A stretch of DNA of 6,588 bases, taken from positions 1-6,588 of the forward strand of contig JANOGU010000317.1 of assembly GCA_031406135.1 (NCBI GenBank). Reading direction: 5' to 3'. This DNA is from JANOGU01 sp031406135 (lineage in GTDB: Bacteria; Pseudomonadota; Alphaproteobacteria; Rhodobacterales; Rhodobacteraceae). Each line of letters begins with the position of its first letter. Positions within the stretch are counted from its first letter, which is position 1. Of the stretch, positions 6,466 through 6,588 are shown piece by piece. The position numbers and the translations under genes are program-made. Below the pieces are notes generated by a model. The model was not told where the DNA came from. It saw nothing but the letters and a program-made list of their open reading frames with translations, and did no database searches.

Positions 6466-6588
6466 TGTGAGCTTTCAGCAGGTTGTCCATTCGGGGCGGA
6501 TCAGGGAGGCTGGAGTTACCACACTTCAAGCCTTCAGGAGCGCCCCGAATGAACATCCATCAGAATGCCCGGCTGACGCCCGTTCGTC
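6466..6588 (+). mobile_element. Left end of an IS481-family insertion sequence, cut by window edge
   Basis: The element is inferred to begin with the terminal TGTGAGCTTTCAGCAGG at 6466, immediately after a CTAG-centred target. The 83 bases before the transposase start contain the presumed left inverted repeat and a ribosome site AGGAG at 6536-6540. The transposase N-terminus identifies the family. The right inverted repeat, the rest of the transposase and the second target copy are outside the window, so completeness and activity cannot be judged. Confidence 0.75.
6549..6588 (+). CDS. IS481-family transposase, N-terminal fragment at window edge
   Basis: Thirteen codons are visible: MNIHQNARLTPVR. 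This closely matches the characteristic start of IS481-family DDE transposases (MNIHxNARLTPxxR), in which it leads into an N-terminal helix-turn-helix that binds the element ends, followed by an rve-type integrase catalytic domain. AGGAG eight bases upstream supports the start. The catalytic part lies beyond the window. Identification rests on this short motif plus the NCTAGN target and TGTGA end just upstream. Confidence 0.8.
   Translation, partial: MNIHQNARLTPVR

Noticed and set aside
6346..6552. 68-codon plus-strand frame between the small gene and the IS
   Set aside because: Lacks a ribosome site, starts inside a hairpin and crosses the predicted IS junction.

Overview
The window looks like a chromosome segment from a GC-rich alphaproteobacterium, most likely of the Rhodobacteraceae (Rhodobacter/Paracoccus-like). 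The reasons are the protein sequences (RsmE, UbiA, a UbiA-linked OmpA-family protein), their arrangement, and third-position GC so strong that long shadow reading frames open on every strand of the first 4.2 kb. The placement is an inference from remembered family sequences, not from a search.

Left part (1-4149), core-like. A partial rsmE (16S rRNA m3U1498 methyltransferase) runs leftward off the window edge. Sixteen bases away and divergent from it, ubiA (4-hydroxybenzoate polyprenyltransferase, ubiquinone synthesis) starts a rightward run of three closely spaced genes: ubiA, a 739-residue inner-membrane-anchored BON-like/OmpA-C peptidoglycan-binding protein, and a 109-residue protein with one membrane helix and a long coiled coil. 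The last two probably act together at the cell envelope, but their function is not established here.

Middle (4150-4412): a 263-base gap without a gene, holding short hairpins and degenerate repeat-like sequence.

Right part (4413-6588), accessory-like. A leftward gene encodes a one-component regulator: an OmpR/PhoB-type winged helix, a TolB-like domain of the kind attached to many alphaproteobacterial adenylate cyclases, and TPR repeats. Divergent from it is a 72-residue protein with a strong Shine-Dalgarno site. The 127-base spacer between them holds three direct repeats of TCAGG at an exact 10-base period, a plausible operator. The small gene is followed by a hairpin, more degenerate repeat-like sequence, a CTAG-centred target site, and the left end of an IS481-family insertion sequence whose transposase start is cut by the window edge. 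The regulator gene is visibly less GC-rich than the ubiA side (35/60 GC in 4921-4980 against 45/60 in 2461-2520, counted by hand), which fits a separate origin.

No tRNA, rRNA, CRISPR array or well-supported sigma-70 promoter was seen. The most unusual elements are the regulator/operator/small-protein trio and the BON-OmpA plus coiled-coil pair.
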